Below, piece after piece: positions 44,308 to 52,679 of a stretch of DNA of 64,000 bases. Below the pieces are notes generated by a model, which was not told the DNA's origin, made no database searches, and saw only the letters and a list, made by a program, of their open reading frames with translations. The translations under genes were made by a program, and so were the position numbers. Origin of the DNA: CAWCDJ01 sp963794265 (GTDB taxonomy: Bacteria; Acidobacteriota; Terriglobia; Bryobacterales; Bryobacteraceae); contig CAWCDJ010000003.1 in the NCBI GenBank assembly GCA_963794265.1, positions 186,001 to 250,000 on the forward strand, read 5' to 3'. The first letter of the stretch is position 1; each line of letters opens with the position of its first letter.

Positions 44308-44783
44308 AGCTGAGCGCCAACGAAGAGTACGGCCTGCGCTGCCTGGTTCGGCTGGGCTACGCGGGGTACGTCGGCCAGGGGCTCACGATTCCGGAAATCA
44401 GCCAGGCCGAAGGAGTTTCCCCGGCCTACGCGGCGAAAATTCTGCGAGTGCTGCGGAAGGGCGGGTTCGTGAAAGCCGCCCGCGGCAAGGAGGGGGGCTA
44501 TACGCTGGCCCGGGCCGCGGAATTGATTGTCATCGGGGACGTGATGGATGCGCTGGGCGGGCGCCTTTTCGAGAACGATTTTTGCGACAGCCACTCCGGG
44601 CAGGCGGCCATCTGTACCCGCTCGGTGGATTGCTCGGTTCGTTCGCTGTGGAGGGCCGTGCAGGTGGCCGTGGACCACGTGCTCAGCAAGGCTACGCTGC
44701 GCGACCTGCTGCAGAACGAAGAGGAGATGAATTCCTGGGTCCGGACGATTCCCGGGCCTAATGGTTTGCGGTTAATGCAATAG
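44304..44783 (+). CDS. Rrf2-family Fe-S-sensing regulator
   Basis: 159-residue winged-helix regulator. The DNA-binding part is MKLSANEEYGLRCLVRLG through ISQAEGVSPAYAAKILRVLRKGGFV. The sensor loop holds Cys94, Cys104 and Cys110, three cysteines as in IscR and NsrR, though the spacing (10 and 6) differs from IscR. It is the last gene of the suf operon and overlaps sufT (ATGA), so it probably senses cluster status and controls the suf promoter. Confidence 0.92.
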   Translation: MKLSANEEYGLRCLVRLGYAGYVGQGLTIPEISQAEGVSPAYAAKILRVLRKGGFVKAARGKEGGYTLARAAELIVIGDVMDALGGRLFENDFCDSHSGQAAICTRSVDCSVRSLWRAVQVAVDHVLSKATLRDLLQNEEEMNSWVRTIPGPNGLRLMQ

Positions 44784-44825
44784 TAGGGTTTCGGACATCG
44801 ACACGAAATCGAAACGGAACGGCGT

Positions 44826-44935
44826 TATAATAGGCTCAGATGGTATTCAGCCGCCCGCGTAAGCGGGTCGTCGAAGGTTCGGATTCCTTCCATCCCGAAT
44901 ATCCTACCTTGTCTTGTATTTTTTCAGCTTGGAGG
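44826..44935 (+). promoter_or_regulatory. phoH promoter and structured leader
   Basis: A perfect TATAAT at 44826-44831 is followed by three small hairpins: GGCT/AGCC (44833-44836 with 44849-44852), CCCGC-GTAA-GCGGG (44854-44867, GNRA-type tetraloop) and GAAGG/CCTTC (44873-44877 with 44886-44890) enclosing TTCGGATT. The first and third resemble tRNA D- and T-arms, but no acceptor stem or seven-base anticodon loop exists. GGAGG (44931-44935) is the only Shine-Dalgarno but lies 17 bases before the ATG. Confidence 0.4.
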
Positions 44936-44952
44936 TACTCAAGACTTACTCA

Positions 44953-45972
44953 ATGAAAGCCAGCGTGCGCATTACCCGAGGCGTCGAAAGCCTCTTTGGC
45001 ACCCGCGATGAGAACATCCGGTTGATCGAATCGGGGTTGAGCGTTCACACTCAACTGGTCGATAACAGTCTGGAAATCGAAGGCGACGCGCATAACGTCT
45101 CCCGGGCCGAAAGCATCCTGGAAGACTATAACACCCTGGTGCGCGAGGGTTACGTCTTCAACAACGGCGACCTGAACAGCTACCTGCGGGTAGTTATGGT
45201 CGACCCCGAAGTATCCCTGCGGGCGCTGGTGAATAGCGGCAAGCAGCGGAGTTTTGGGAAAAAGGCGCTGGCGCCGAAGTCGGTGAATCAGCGGCGCTAC
45301 CTGGAAGCGATCGAGCGCAACGACCTGGTGTTCGGAATCGGTCCCGCGGGTACGGGAAAGACATACCTTGCGGTGGCGATGGCGATCTCCGCGCTAATCA
45401 GCAAGCAGGTGGCGCGCATCATCCTGACCCGTCCGGCGGTGGAGGCGGGCGAACGGCTGGGCTTCCTGCCCGGCACGCTCCAGGAAAAGGTGGATCCATA
45501 TTTGCGTCCGCTCTATGACGCGCTCTACGACATGCTGGACAGCGACCGCGTGGAAAAACTCCTGGAGCGGAATGTAATCGAAGTCGCCCCCATCGCGTTC
45601 ATGCGCGGGCGCACTCTCAACGACAGCTTCATTATTCTGGATGAGGCTCAGAACAGCACGCCCGAACAGATGAAGATGGTGATCACGCGCCAGGGTTTCA
45701 ATTCCAAGATGGTGGTAAACGGCGATATCACGCAGATCGATCTGCCGACCGCGCGCCGCAGCGGATTGATCGAAGCGGTGGATGTGCTGCGGGGTGTCGA
45801 AGGCATCAGCTTCGTGCAATTCGACGAAAAAGACGTCGTGCGGCACACCCTGGTGCAGCGCATTGTGAAAGCCTACGAACGGTACAACGAAACCATCGGC
45901 GCCGGACGCCAGCTCACCTTAAAGCTGGCCGAACCGGAACCGCCTGCCGCGGAACCGGCGACGCAGGCCTGA
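44953..45972 (+). CDS. phoH: PhoH-family ATPase
   Basis: 339-residue protein. The N-terminal KH-like part (about 1-90) precedes the P-loop ATPase domain, with Walker A GPAGTGKT at 130-137, LTRPAVEAGERLGFLPG, and Walker B FIILDEAQNSTPEQM. PhoH proteins are linked to RNA metabolism, and bacterial phoH usually sits with ybeY, as here. ATG at 44953 is chosen from homologue-like N-terminus MKASVRITRG; an in-frame TTG at 44914 is less likely. Confidence 0.92.
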   Translation: MKASVRITRGVESLFGTRDENIRLIESGLSVHTQLVDNSLEIEGDAHNVSRAESILEDYNTLVREGYVFNNGDLNSYLRVVMVDPEVSLRALVNSGKQRSFGKKALAPKSVNQRRYLEAIERNDLVFGIGPAGTGKTYLAVAMAISALISKQVARIILTRPAVEAGERLGFLPGTLQEKVDPYLRPLYDALYDMLDSDRVEKLLERNVIEVAPIAFMRGRTLNDSFIILDEAQNSTPEQMKMVITRQGFNSKMVVNGDITQIDLPTARRSGLIEAVDVLRGVEGISFVQFDEKDVVRHTLVQRIVKAYERYNETIGAGRQLTLKLAEPEPPAAEPATQA

Positions 45973-45981
45973 TTGCGCGTC

Positions 45982-46434
45982 ATGTCTTCACCCGATGGCA
46001 GTACTGTCACGTTCCGCCGGCCCGCCGCCGACATACGCCCCCGCGCGCTGGTGAACTTCGCGCGGGAGCTCCAGCGGGAGACCGCCAAAGGGCGGCCGTT
46101 TGACTGCCTGGTCACCGGCGACGCGGAAATGCGGCGCCTGAACCGGGAGTTTCTCGGCAAAGATTACGCCACAGACGTACTCTCGTTTCCCTTGAAGAGC
46201 GGGAAGGCCGGCCCGCTGGGCGACATCGCCATTTCGATTGCGAGGGCGCGGGCCCAGGCACGAAGGTTCGGCCACACCACCGAAGAGGAACTTCGCGTGC
46301 TCCTTCTCCATGGGGTGCTGCACCTTCTCGGGATGGACCACGAGCGCGATGACGGGCGCATGGCTCGCGCCGAGAAGCGCTGGCGCGCCGCGCTGGGGCT
46401 TCCCAGCAGCCTGATCGAGCGGGTAGGCGCATGA
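45982..46434 (+). CDS. ybeY: Endoribonuclease YbeY
   Basis: 150-residue metal-dependent RNase for rRNA processing and quality control. The zinc motif HxxxHxxxxxH is His110, His114 and His120 in HGVLHLLGMDH. YATDVLSFP (62-70) is the other conserved block. It follows phoH by nine bases and overlaps the next gene (ATGA). A TTG three codons upstream is an alternative start. Confidence 0.93.
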   Translation: MSSPDGSTVTFRRPAADIRPRALVNFARELQRETAKGRPFDCLVTGDAEMRRLNREFLGKDYATDVLSFPLKSGKAGPLGDIAISIARARAQARRFGHTTEEELRVLLLHGVLHLLGMDHERDDGRMARAEKRWRAALGLPSSLIERVGA

Positions 46435-47693
46435 TCTTCGGGGTCGCCATCGCGACACTGGTTGCCATCCCGCTGCTGGGCCTGGTGACCCTCGTACAAC
46501 TCCTCTACCTGGAAAGCCTAAGGCTGCGCACGCGCGACCTGCCCGCGCTGAAGTTCTTCAAGGAGACGCTCGAAGACCGCATCGCTCTCAAGACGGTGCA
46601 GGGCGCCGACTCTTTCTCGCTCATCAAACATACGCTCCTGGCGCTGCTTGGCCTTCTGTTTTTCGCCTGGTTCGCGGACGGCCAGGTGTGGACCGCGCCG
46701 GTGTTCTTGAGATCCGCCCTGGCCTCCTGCCTGACCATGTTTGCGATGAGTTACGCGGTGCCGCAGTTGCTCTACCGGCGCACCTCCGGGCGCTGGCTGC
46801 TGCCGCTGGTGCCGCTGCTGCGCGCGCTGGCATGGATTGCGCGGCCATTCGACGCCCTGCTCGAATTCTTCCAGAGCCTGATCGACCTGGCGGACGATAC
46901 TGCCGAGGAGGAAGACACCCCCACGCCGGCCGAGAACATCGACGCGCTGATTTCCGCCGGCACGGAGGAAGGGCTGATCGAGGAAGAGGACCGGAAGCTG
47001 ATTCAGTCGGTGGTGGAGTTCGGCGATAAGGTGGCGCGCGAGGTGATGACGCCGCGGCCCAATATCGTGGCCATTCCCGCGGATTCGACCCTGGAGCAGT
47101 TGCGCCAACTTGTGATCAACGAGCAGTATTCCCGCATTCCTGTGTTTGAGAATAATATCGACCAGGTCATCGGATTCGTACATGTGCGCGATATGTTTGA
47201 ATTGGAAGAACAGGAACGCGAGAAGCACGTAGTACGCGAGCTGATCCGCCCCATTTCGTTCGTTCCCGAGAGCAAGCCCGTCAGCGAGCTCATGCGCCAG
47301 ATGCAGCAGGAGAGCACCCACATGGCGATCGTGATCGACGAGTACGGCAACACCGCCGGCCTGGCCACCATGGAGGACCTGCTGGAGGTGATTATCGGAG
47401 AGATTCGCGACGAACACGAGCCGGAAAGCGATGTGGTGGAAGACGGGTTGGGTGGTTATATCGTCTCGGGCAGCTTCGATCTGGACCGCGTCGGGGACCT
47501 CTTTTCCACGTTCCGGCGGGAAGAGGATATCGAGTCGACCACGGTGGGCGGGCTGGTGAGCGAATGGCTGGGACACGTACCGAAGGCCGGGGAGTCGGTG
47601 GACCGCGACGGGATCCGCATCGAGGTGCTGGCCGGCGACGAACTCCGGGTGGCCCAGGTACGGCTGAGCAAATCGCAGGCGGTGGCTTCATGA
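46431..47693 (+). CDS. CNNM/CBS-domain membrane protein (CorC/HlyC family)
   Basis: 420 residues. The N-terminal membrane part has three to four hydrophobic helices (residues 3-25, 62-80, 90-105, 118-135). The hinge EEGLIEEEDRKLIQSVVEFGDKVAREVMTPR in fragments leads to two CBS domains (about 200-320) with MAIVIDEYGNTAGLATMEDLLEVIIGEI in fragments. The CorC_HlyC domain closes the protein (GDELRVAQVRLSKSQ). The family is linked to Mg2+/Co2+ export; the TM domain here is divergent from standard DUF21. It lies between ybeY and era, the classical bacterial order. Confidence 0.88.
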   Translation: MIFGVAIATLVAIPLLGLVTLVQLLYLESLRLRTRDLPALKFFKETLEDRIALKTVQGADSFSLIKHTLLALLGLLFFAWFADGQVWTAPVFLRSALASCLTMFAMSYAVPQLLYRRTSGRWLLPLVPLLRALAWIARPFDALLEFFQSLIDLADDTAEEEDTPTPAENIDALISAGTEEGLIEEEDRKLIQSVVEFGDKVAREVMTPRPNIVAIPADSTLEQLRQLVINEQYSRIPVFENNIDQVIGFVHVRDMFELEEQEREKHVVRELIRPISFVPESKPVSELMRQMQQESTHMAIVIDEYGNTAGLATMEDLLEVIIGEIRDEHEPESDVVEDGLGGYIVSGSFDLDRVGDLFSTFRREEDIESTTVGGLVSEWLGHVPKAGESVDRDGIRIEVLAGDELRVAQVRLSKSQAVAS

Positions 47694-48604
47694 ACGCACA
47701 CTTCAAATCCGGTTTTGTTTCGCTCGTCGGCCGCCCCAACGTGGGGAAATCCGCGCTGCTGAATGCCCTGGTCGGCCAGAAGGTGGCGATTGTGGCGGAC
47801 AAGCCGCAGACCACCCGCACCTCGATCCAGGGGGTCGTGACGACCAGCGAAGCGCAGATCGTCTTTCTGGACACCCCCGGCATTCACAAGGCGGATTCGC
47901 AGCTGAACAAGCGGCTGATGGATACGGTGCGGGCTGCGCTCGAAGAGCGCGACCTGCTGCTGTTTGTGGTGGATGCCGCGGCCCGTTTCGGCGAGCAGGA
48001 CCGAAAGGCGCTCGATATGGTGCGGAGGGTGGGCGCTCCGGTTCTGCTGCTGTTGAACAAAATCGACCTCGTAAAAGAGAAGGCGCGGCTGCTGCCGCTG
48101 ATCGAGCAGTACAAGCAACTCTACGACTTCGCCGATTATCTGCCGGTCTCGGCGGTACGGGGCACCGGGCTCGATGAGTTGCGAAAGGCGATTGTCGACC
48201 GGCTTCCCGAAGGCCCGGCGTACTTCCCGGAAGACTATGTGACCGACCAGCCGGAGCGTTTCCTGGCGGCCGAGTTGATTCGCGAGAAGGTCTTGTTGGC
48301 CACGCGCCAGGAGGTGCCCCACTCGGTGGCGGTGGCGGTCGATCAGTGGGAAGAACAGCCCGGGCTCACGCGCATCTTTGCCACCATCCGGGTGGAGCGC
48401 GATGGGCAGAAGGCCATCATCATCGGATCCAAGGGCTCCATGCTCAAACGCATCGGCACTCTCGCCCGGCAGGAGATGGAGCGCATCTTCGGGGTCAAGA
48501 TCTTTCTCGACCTGCACGTGCGCGTGCAGCCGCACTGGCGCGAAGAGGCCGCCTTCCTGAACGCGCTCGACTGGCGTACAATGGCCGGTAAGGATGACTC
48601 ATAG
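47690..48604 (+). CDS. era: GTPase Era
   Basis: 304-residue Ras-like GTPase with a C-terminal KH domain that binds 16S rRNA during 30S assembly. G1 is GRPNVGKS (14-21), the switch I Thr lies in QTTRTSIQG, G3 is DTPG, G4 is NKID and G5 is SAVRGTG. The KH domain has IIGSKGSMLKRIG. The start overlaps the CNNM gene stop (ATGA); the upstream in-frame extension is not used. Confidence 0.96.
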   Translation: MNAHFKSGFVSLVGRPNVGKSALLNALVGQKVAIVADKPQTTRTSIQGVVTTSEAQIVFLDTPGIHKADSQLNKRLMDTVRAALEERDLLLFVVDAAARFGEQDRKALDMVRRVGAPVLLLLNKIDLVKEKARLLPLIEQYKQLYDFADYLPVSAVRGTGLDELRKAIVDRLPEGPAYFPEDYVTDQPERFLAAELIREKVLLATRQEVPHSVAVAVDQWEEQPGLTRIFATIRVERDGQKAIIIGSKGSMLKRIGTLARQEMERIFGVKIFLDLHVRVQPHWREEAAFLNALDWRTMAGKDDS

Positions 48605-48896
48605 ACTGTTTGCAGCCTTTCTGGCTCTGGCGCTACTTGCGAGCCTCTGCTTCGCGGCCGGTAAGCCCGTCAACGATAACGCGATTTACGACAATGTTCG
48701 CATCAAGCTGGCGGGGGATGCCGAGGTGAAAGGCGGAGCCCTGGGCGTCGACGTCAAAGACGGTGTGGTTACGCTGTCGGGCCAGGTGGACACCGAACGG
48801 CAGAAATCCAAGGCAGGCAAACTGGCGCGCAAAGTAAAAGGCGTCAAGCAGGTCATCAACAACATCGCCCTCAAGCAAAAGTACCCGGCGAAATGA
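48594..48896 (+). CDS. Periplasmic BON-domain protein
   Basis: 100-residue exported protein: signal peptide MTHRLFAAFLALALLASLCFA, then one BON domain (DNAIYDNVRIKLAGDAEVKG... VDVKDGVVTLSGQVDTERQ, in fragments). BON domains associate with membranes or ligands in osmotic and envelope stress proteins. It overlaps the end of era by 11 bases and the next gene by four. Confidence 0.88.
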   Translation: MTHRLFAAFLALALLASLCFAAGKPVNDNAIYDNVRIKLAGDAEVKGGALGVDVKDGVVTLSGQVDTERQKSKAGKLARKVKGVKQVINNIALKQKYPAK

Positions 48897-49753
48897 CGCG
48901 CCCGCTGCTCCTCGGCGTGCTGGCCGCGCTGGCGCTGGCGCAGGTACCTGGTGAAATCAAATTCGAGCAGCTCGCCAAGGGCCTGACGTTTACAGAGGGC
49001 CCGGCGTGGTCGAAAGACGGATACCTGGTTTTCAGCGACACGCCTACGGACCGGCTCATGAAGTGGACCCCCGGACATGAAGTGGAAGTGTTTCGGGCGG
49101 ATGCGCACGGGCCGAGCGGGAACGCCTTCGACGCCGAGGGCCGCCTTTACACCTGCGAAACTCGCGCCCGGCGGGTGACGCGGACCGGCAAGCGCGGCCA
49201 GGTCGAAGTGCTGGCCGACCATTGGGAAGGCAAGCGGCTGAACGCCCCGAACGACATCGTGGTGAGCCGCCACGGACACGTTTACTTCACGGACCCGGCG
49301 TTCGGCGAACAGCAGGACCACCGGGAACTGGATTTTTACGGGGTGTACCACATCCCGCCGAAGGGCCCGATGAAGCTCGTGGCGAAACCGCAGGGCCGGC
49401 CGAACGGTGTCGCGCTGTCGCCGGACGGGCGGATCCTCTACGTGGTGAATTCGGACGAGCGGAACGTGCGTGCCTACGACCTGGATAAGGACGGCGACGC
49501 CTCGGGGGAGCGGGTGCTGATCGCGAATATCCCGGGCGTGCCGGGCGGGATCTCCGCGGACGAGAAGGGCAACCTGTACATCGCCGCCAAAGGCATTTAT
49601 ATCTACAGCCCGTCGGGAAAACTGCTGAATAAGCTCGAAATGCAGGAACGCGCTTCCAACTGCGGTTTCGGAGACGCCGACTCGAAGAGCCTCTTCATCA
49701 CCCAGGGACACAATCTGCTGCGCGCCCGTATGGACGTTCGGGGCGCCGATTGA
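48893..49753 (+). CDS. SMP-30/gluconolactonase-like exported beta-propeller
   Basis: 286-residue protein with a short signal peptide (MTRPLLLGVLAALALA-QVPG). It has the six-bladed propeller signatures of SMP-30/gluconolactonases: LTFTEGPAWSKDGYLVFSD (metal-binding Glu), NAPNDIVVSRHGHVYFTDP, GRPNGVALSPDGRILYVVNS and GVPGGISADEKGNLYIAA. It likely hydrolyses a sugar lactone, but the substrate is unknown. It lies in the era run with ATGA overlap upstream and TTGA overlap downstream. Confidence 0.87.
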   Translation: MTRPLLLGVLAALALAQVPGEIKFEQLAKGLTFTEGPAWSKDGYLVFSDTPTDRLMKWTPGHEVEVFRADAHGPSGNAFDAEGRLYTCETRARRVTRTGKRGQVEVLADHWEGKRLNAPNDIVVSRHGHVYFTDPAFGEQQDHRELDFYGVYHIPPKGPMKLVAKPQGRPNGVALSPDGRILYVVNSDERNVRAYDLDKDGDASGERVLIANIPGVPGGISADEKGNLYIAAKGIYIYSPSGKLLNKLEMQERASNCGFGDADSKSLFITQGHNLLRARMDVRGAD

Positions 49754-50199
49754 TTACTGAAGATGACCGCCGGTATCCGCGATTCCCGCTGGTGGGCGTG
49801 GGCGCGATCCTGCTGGACCGCGACCGCATCCTTATGGCGCAGCGCGGCAAGGAGCCGCTGAAGGGTTGGTGGTCGCTGCCCGGCGGCGCGCTCGAGACCG
49901 GCGAGTCGCTGCGGGACGCCGTCTGCCGGGAAGTGCGCGAAGAGACCGGGCTCGAGATCGAGCCACTGGGCGTGTGCGAGATCTTCGAACGCATTCTGCG
50001 GGACGGCGCGGGCGTGCCCGAGTATCACTACGTGCTGATCGATTACGTGTGCCGGGTTACAGGCGGCGAACTTCGTCCGGGCGACGATGTGTGCCGCGTG
50101 GATTGGGTCCGGCGGCGCGACCTCGCAGCCTTACAGATTACCGAAGGCACACTGGGCGTAATTGAAAAAGCATTTCGAAACCGCCGAAAATATAAGTGA
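49750..50199 (+). CDS. NUDIX hydrolase
   Basis: 149-residue NUDIX pyrophosphatase. The Nudix box reads GGALETGESLRDAVCREVREETGLEIE in pieces (about residues 42-68), with the REVREETG helix intact. The start is TTG at 49750 within the SMP-30 stop (TTGA); the N-terminus MITEDDRRYPRFPLVGVGAI fits ADP-ribose-type NUDIX enzymes. The substrate is unknown. Confidence 0.87.
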   Translation: MITEDDRRYPRFPLVGVGAILLDRDRILMAQRGKEPLKGWWSLPGGALETGESLRDAVCREVREETGLEIEPLGVCEIFERILRDGAGVPEYHYVLIDYVCRVTGGELRPGDDVCRVDWVRRRDLAALQITEGTLGVIEKAFRNRRKYK

Positions 50200-50205
50200 A
50201 GCCAT

Positions 50206-50230
50206 GGGCAGGCCAGGAGGCCTACCCTAC
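50206..50230. repeat. Palindromic repeat family B, copy 3 (reverse orientation)
   Basis: GGGCAGGCC-AGGA-GGCCTACC-CTAC lies just before mutS2. Its loop and right arm contain AGGAGG (50215-50220), 11 bases before the mutS2 ATG, which would serve as the ribosome-binding site. Confidence 0.8.
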
Positions 50231-50231
50231 T

Positions 50232-52640
50232 ATGAAAACCAGTTCCGAAGTTCTCGAATTCGAATCTCTTCGTCTGCTGCTGGCGCGCTACGTGTCGAGC
50301 CCGCTGGGCCGGCGCGAACTGGAGAAGGTGGCGCCCCATGGCGACCGCGTCCGCCTCACCGAAGAACTGGCCGAAGCCGGCGAGTCCGTCGAATACCTGC
50401 GGCTGGCTTCCCGTCCGCAGCCGGCCACGCGCGGCGCGGCCATCCGCATCGAGTTTTCGGGCCTCCCGGATGTCGAGCCGGCGGTGCACAAATTGCACAT
50501 CGAAGGCGCGAGCCTCGACCCCAAGGAGATCTTCGATGTCTTCGCGCTGCTCGATCGCGCGGCCGACGCCAAATCGCTGCTGACGGCGGCGGCCGAGCGT
50601 TTCCCGCGCCTGGGACGGCGGGCGCAGGCAATCGGCGATTTCCGGCTGTTGTTGAAGGACCTGGAAGGCAAGATCCTGCCGGACGGCACGGTGTCCGACC
50701 ACGCCAGCGTGGCGCTGGGCCGCCTGCGGCGCGATATCGAACGGCAAAAGAAGTCCATCCAGGAATCGCTCGAACGTTTTCTGAAGGCGCATCGCGAAGA
50801 GGGCGTGCTGCAGGAGGAATTCGTCACGATTCGCAATGAGCGGTTCGTGGTGCCGGTGATCGCCGGGCAGCGAAGGAAGCTCGACGGAGTGATCCACGGT
50901 GCGAGTTCGAGCGGCCATACGCTGTTTGTGGAGCCGCTCGAAACCATCGATTTGAATAACGAGCTTGTGCGGCTGTCGGAAGAGGAAGCGCGCGAGGTCC
51001 ACCGGATCCTGCTCGAGATGACGGACCGGCTGCGGGGCTACGGCGAGTCGATTCGCCAGACGCTGGTGGTGATGGCGGAGCTGGAGCTCATCTTCGCCAA
51101 AGCGCGGTTCGCGCAAGAATTCGACTGCGTGATTCCGCGATTCGGGGAGCGCCTTGCGCTGCGCGACGCGCGTCATCCGCTGCTCGAAGACGTCTTGCGC
51201 CGCCGGCGCAAATCCGCGGTACCCATCAGCCTGGAACTTTCCAGGGACCGCCGCACGCTGCTGATCAGCGGCCCGAACACGGGCGGGAAGACGGTAACTC
51301 TGAAGACCGTGGGCCTGCTCAGCCTGATGGCGCAATCGGGATTGCCGGTTCCGGCCGCCGAGGCCGAGTTCCCGATCTTCGAGCAGGTGCTGGCCGACAT
51401 CGGCGACTACCAGTCGATCCAGGAAAACCTCAGCACGTTTTCCGCGCACGTGTCGAATATCCGGGAGATGGCGCTCGACGTGACGCCCGACTCGCTGGTA
51501 CTGCTGGATGAGCTGGGCGCGGCGACGGATCCCGAGGAGGGCGGCGCCCTGGGTGTCGCGGTGGTCGAACACTTTCGCGCGGCCGGGGCGTACACGCTGG
51601 TTTCGACTCACTTGATGGCGCTCAAAATCTACGGGGCTTCGACCGAAGGAGTGGTGAACGGCTCGATGGGCTTCGACGAGGAGACTTTCGAGCCGACCTT
51701 CCAGCTGCAACTCGGGCTGCCGGGGAAATCGGCCGGCCTCGAGATTGCCACGCGCCTGGGCATGCCGGAGGATATCATGCTGCGGGCGCGGCGCTCGATG
51801 AGCGACCGCGAGCGCGACGTCACGCGCTTCCTGGCCGAATTGCACCGCCGGATCGAACAGACCCAGGCGCTCGAACGGTCTCTGCGGGAGAAGATCGCCC
51901 AGACGGAGGCGCGCGAGAAGGAACTGGCGCGCGAGTGGGAAAAGCGCGAGACGGCCAAGTTGAAGGAACTCGAGCGGCGCACCGACCAGGCGCTGGCGAA
52001 GTTCGAGGAGCAGGCGCAGGAGGCCATCGGCAAAATTGCGCAGAGCGGCGAGCGGCGCAAGGCCGAGCAAGACGCTTTGCGGCGAATCGCAAAGACCAAG
52101 CGTGAATTGCGCGAGGATCTCCAGACCACCGTGCTGGCTACCCAGGACGAGGCGCGGCAGGGCCAGCTTCAGCCGCTGCGCATCGAAGAGGGTGTGCGGG
52201 TGCGGCTGCGCGACGTGCGGGAGCCGGCGCGCGTGCGGCGCAAGCTGGGGAACGACCGGTTCGAAGTCGAAGCCGGGTTCATGAAGATGCAGGTCTCGCT
52301 CGACGACGTGCTCGAAGTGCTGCCGGAATCGGCCGCGCCTTCGAGCAAGCTGCCCAAGGGCGTAAGCTATCGGCCGGCGCCCGAACTGGCGCCGGTCCAC
52401 CAGGAGATCAACGTAATCGGCCAGCGCGCCGAGGAAGCCCGCGATGCGGTGGACGAGTTTCTGGATCGCGCGGTGATGGCCACCGCCAGCCGCGTGCGTA
52501 TTGTGCACGGGCATGGCATGGGGATCCTGAAGAAGACCATCTCCGAACTGTTGAGCCGTCATCCGCATGTTGCGAAGTTCTATCCCGCGCCGCAGCAGGA
52601 GGGCGGCACCGGCGCGACCATCGTGGAGTTGCGGGAATAA
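50232..52640 (+). CDS. mutS2: Endonuclease MutS2
   Basis: 802-residue MutS2, with N-terminal clamp/lever helices, the ATPase domain (Walker A GPNTGGKT, Walker B LVLLDELGAATDPEEG and the nearby STHL), a long coiled coil (about 510-640, rich in Glu/Arg/Lys) and the C-terminal Smr nuclease domain (VRIVHGHGMGILKKTI, HP..., ending GGTGATIVEL). It acts on branched DNA and on collided ribosomes. The ATG is 11 bases after AGGAGG from a family-B repeat. Confidence 0.95.
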   Translation: MKTSSEVLEFESLRLLLARYVSSPLGRRELEKVAPHGDRVRLTEELAEAGESVEYLRLASRPQPATRGAAIRIEFSGLPDVEPAVHKLHIEGASLDPKEIFDVFALLDRAADAKSLLTAAAERFPRLGRRAQAIGDFRLLLKDLEGKILPDGTVSDHASVALGRLRRDIERQKKSIQESLERFLKAHREEGVLQEEFVTIRNERFVVPVIAGQRRKLDGVIHGASSSGHTLFVEPLETIDLNNELVRLSEEEAREVHRILLEMTDRLRGYGESIRQTLVVMAELELIFAKARFAQEFDCVIPRFGERLALRDARHPLLEDVLRRRRKSAVPISLELSRDRRTLLISGPNTGGKTVTLKTVGLLSLMAQSGLPVPAAEAEFPIFEQVLADIGDYQSIQENLSTFSAHVSNIREMALDVTPDSLVLLDELGAATDPEEGGALGVAVVEHFRAAGAYTLVSTHLMALKIYGASTEGVVNGSMGFDEETFEPTFQLQLGLPGKSAGLEIATRLGMPEDIMLRARRSMSDRERDVTRFLAELHRRIEQTQALERSLREKIAQTEAREKELAREWEKRETAKLKELERRTDQALAKFEEQAQEAIGKIAQSGERRKAEQDALRRIAKTKRELREDLQTTVLATQDEARQGQLQPLRIEEGVRVRLRDVREPARVRRKLGNDRFEVEAGFMKMQVSLDDVLEVLPESAAPSSKLPKGVSYRPAPELAPVHQEINVIGQRAEEARDAVDEFLDRAVMATASRVRIVHGHGMGILKKTISELLSRHPHVAKFYPAPQQEGGTGATIVELRE

Positions 52641-52679
52641 GGGATCCCGTCGCGCCCATGCTAAGATTGGGCGAATTCA

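Noticed and set aside
44833..44897. A functional tRNA gene upstream of phoH
   Set aside because: The acceptor stem and a seven-base anticodon loop are missing and the T-loop has an extra base.
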